DNA of 6,788 nt from Bacteroidales bacterium UBA2559. Lineage in GTDB: Bacteria; Bacteroidota; Bacteroidia; Bacteroidales; Bacteroidaceae. Positions 6,451 through 6,788 of the stretch are shown piece by piece (positions within the stretch are counted from its first letter, which is position 1; each line of letters begins with the position of its first letter). The position numbers and the translations under genes are program-made. The DNA is taken from assembly GCA_002340405.1 (NCBI GenBank), contig DDLZ01000055.1:3379-10166 (forward strand). The letters run 5' to 3'. The notes beneath the pieces were generated by a model. The model was not told the DNA's origin. It made no database searches and saw only the letters and a list, made by a program, of their open reading frames with translations.

Positions 6451-6788
6451 ATGTTAAAAAAGAGAAAGACATTAACCACTCTGCTGATATGGCTGGCCCT
6501 GCAATTCCTCTGCATGATACCGGCTTTTCTCATAATATTTCCTATTGCCAAGGCTACAGATATGAGTATGGAAGAGAGGGGAACTTACATGACCCTGATT
6601 ACCCTTATATTAGCCCAACTCTTATCGCTGCTCATTTTCAGACTCCTGAAATACTTCAGACTTTCCGAAACGGTTAAGCCTGTTCCAAAGGCGAAAACGC
6701 TGATTATGTCGGTGGCGGGCGGAATAAGCCTTTTCTACGCCATTAATATAATTCAGGCGCAATTCGATATTCCCGACCTGCTTGAGCA
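6451..6788 (+). CDS. Multi-spanning membrane protein, probably CPBP-family intramembrane protease (N-terminal part)
   Basis: The frame is open from ATG 6451 to the window edge (112 codons plus two bases) and starts 27 bases after the ribF stop. Three hydrophobic segments are visible at about 7-33, 46-66 and 83-101, preceded by a basic N-terminus (KKRK, 3-6), so the start looks right. The third segment runs into QAQFDIPDLLE (102-112), which resembles the stretch before the catalytic core in Bacteroidales CPBP (CAAX protease and bacteriocin-processing) membrane proteases, which I recall as neighbours of ribF. The diagnostic EExxxR and later His motifs would lie beyond the window, so the family call is an inference. 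Close spacing and equal strand suggest an operon with ribF, but no functional link to flavin synthesis is visible. Confidence 0.75.
   Translation, partial: MLKKRKTLTTLLIWLALQFLCMIPAFLIIFPIAKATDMSMEERGTYMTLITLILAQLLSLLIFRLLKYFRLSETVKPVPKAKTLIMSVAGGISLFYAINIIQAQFDIPDLLE

Noticed and set aside
6489..6677. 62-codon plus-strand frame
   Set aside because: It is out of frame inside the membrane-protein gene starting at 6451, which has good hydrophobic segments and operon spacing.
1..6788. CRISPR array, integrase, transposase or toxin-antitoxin pair
   Set aside because: No regularly spaced repeats and no coding region with such motifs were seen on either strand.

Overview
The window looks like chromosomal DNA from a member of the Bacteroidota, most likely order Bacteroidales. 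Two things support this. Several start regions carry the -7 box TAnnTTTG typical of Bacteroides sigma-ABfr promoters, once with TTTG exactly 19 bases upstream. ParE, RibF and the GNAT-like protein also read like the Bacteroidales versions of these families. Start codons mostly lack a strong Shine-Dalgarno sequence, as is usual in this phylum. The genus cannot be decided from the window.

Layout. (1) Bases 1-1859, minus strand: parE, the ATPase/Toprim subunit of DNA topoisomerase IV. It is cut by the window edge just before its C-terminus. (2) Bases 1911-3065, minus strand: a GNAT-like acyltransferase of unknown substrate. It lies 51 bases upstream of parE and may be co-transcribed with it. (3) Bases 3066-3287: a divergent intergenic region with a good -7 box for the rightward genes. 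(4) Bases 3288-5231, plus strand: two AT-rich genes for exported proteins that I do not recognise, a cysteine-containing lipoprotein and a Sec-secreted protein, separated by an imperfect dyad. (5) Bases 5259-5433, minus strand: a tRNA with anticodon CAT, its promoter and its intrinsic terminator. (6) Bases 5494-6423, plus strand: ribF (riboflavin kinase/FAD synthetase). It is followed after 27 bases by the start of a multi-spanning membrane protein, probably a CPBP intramembrane protease, which runs off the window.

The flanks are housekeeping: chromosome decatenation, a tRNA, and FMN/FAD synthesis. The 3288-5231 pair is the accessory part. It is more AT-rich than its neighbours, both products are exported, and it abuts the 3' end of a tRNA gene, a common integration site. 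There is no integrase and no visible attachment-site repeat, so a transfer origin is only a hypothesis. I see no defence system, CRISPR array, riboswitch or complete insertion sequence. The long open frames antisense to parE, the GNAT gene and ribF are shadows of real genes.
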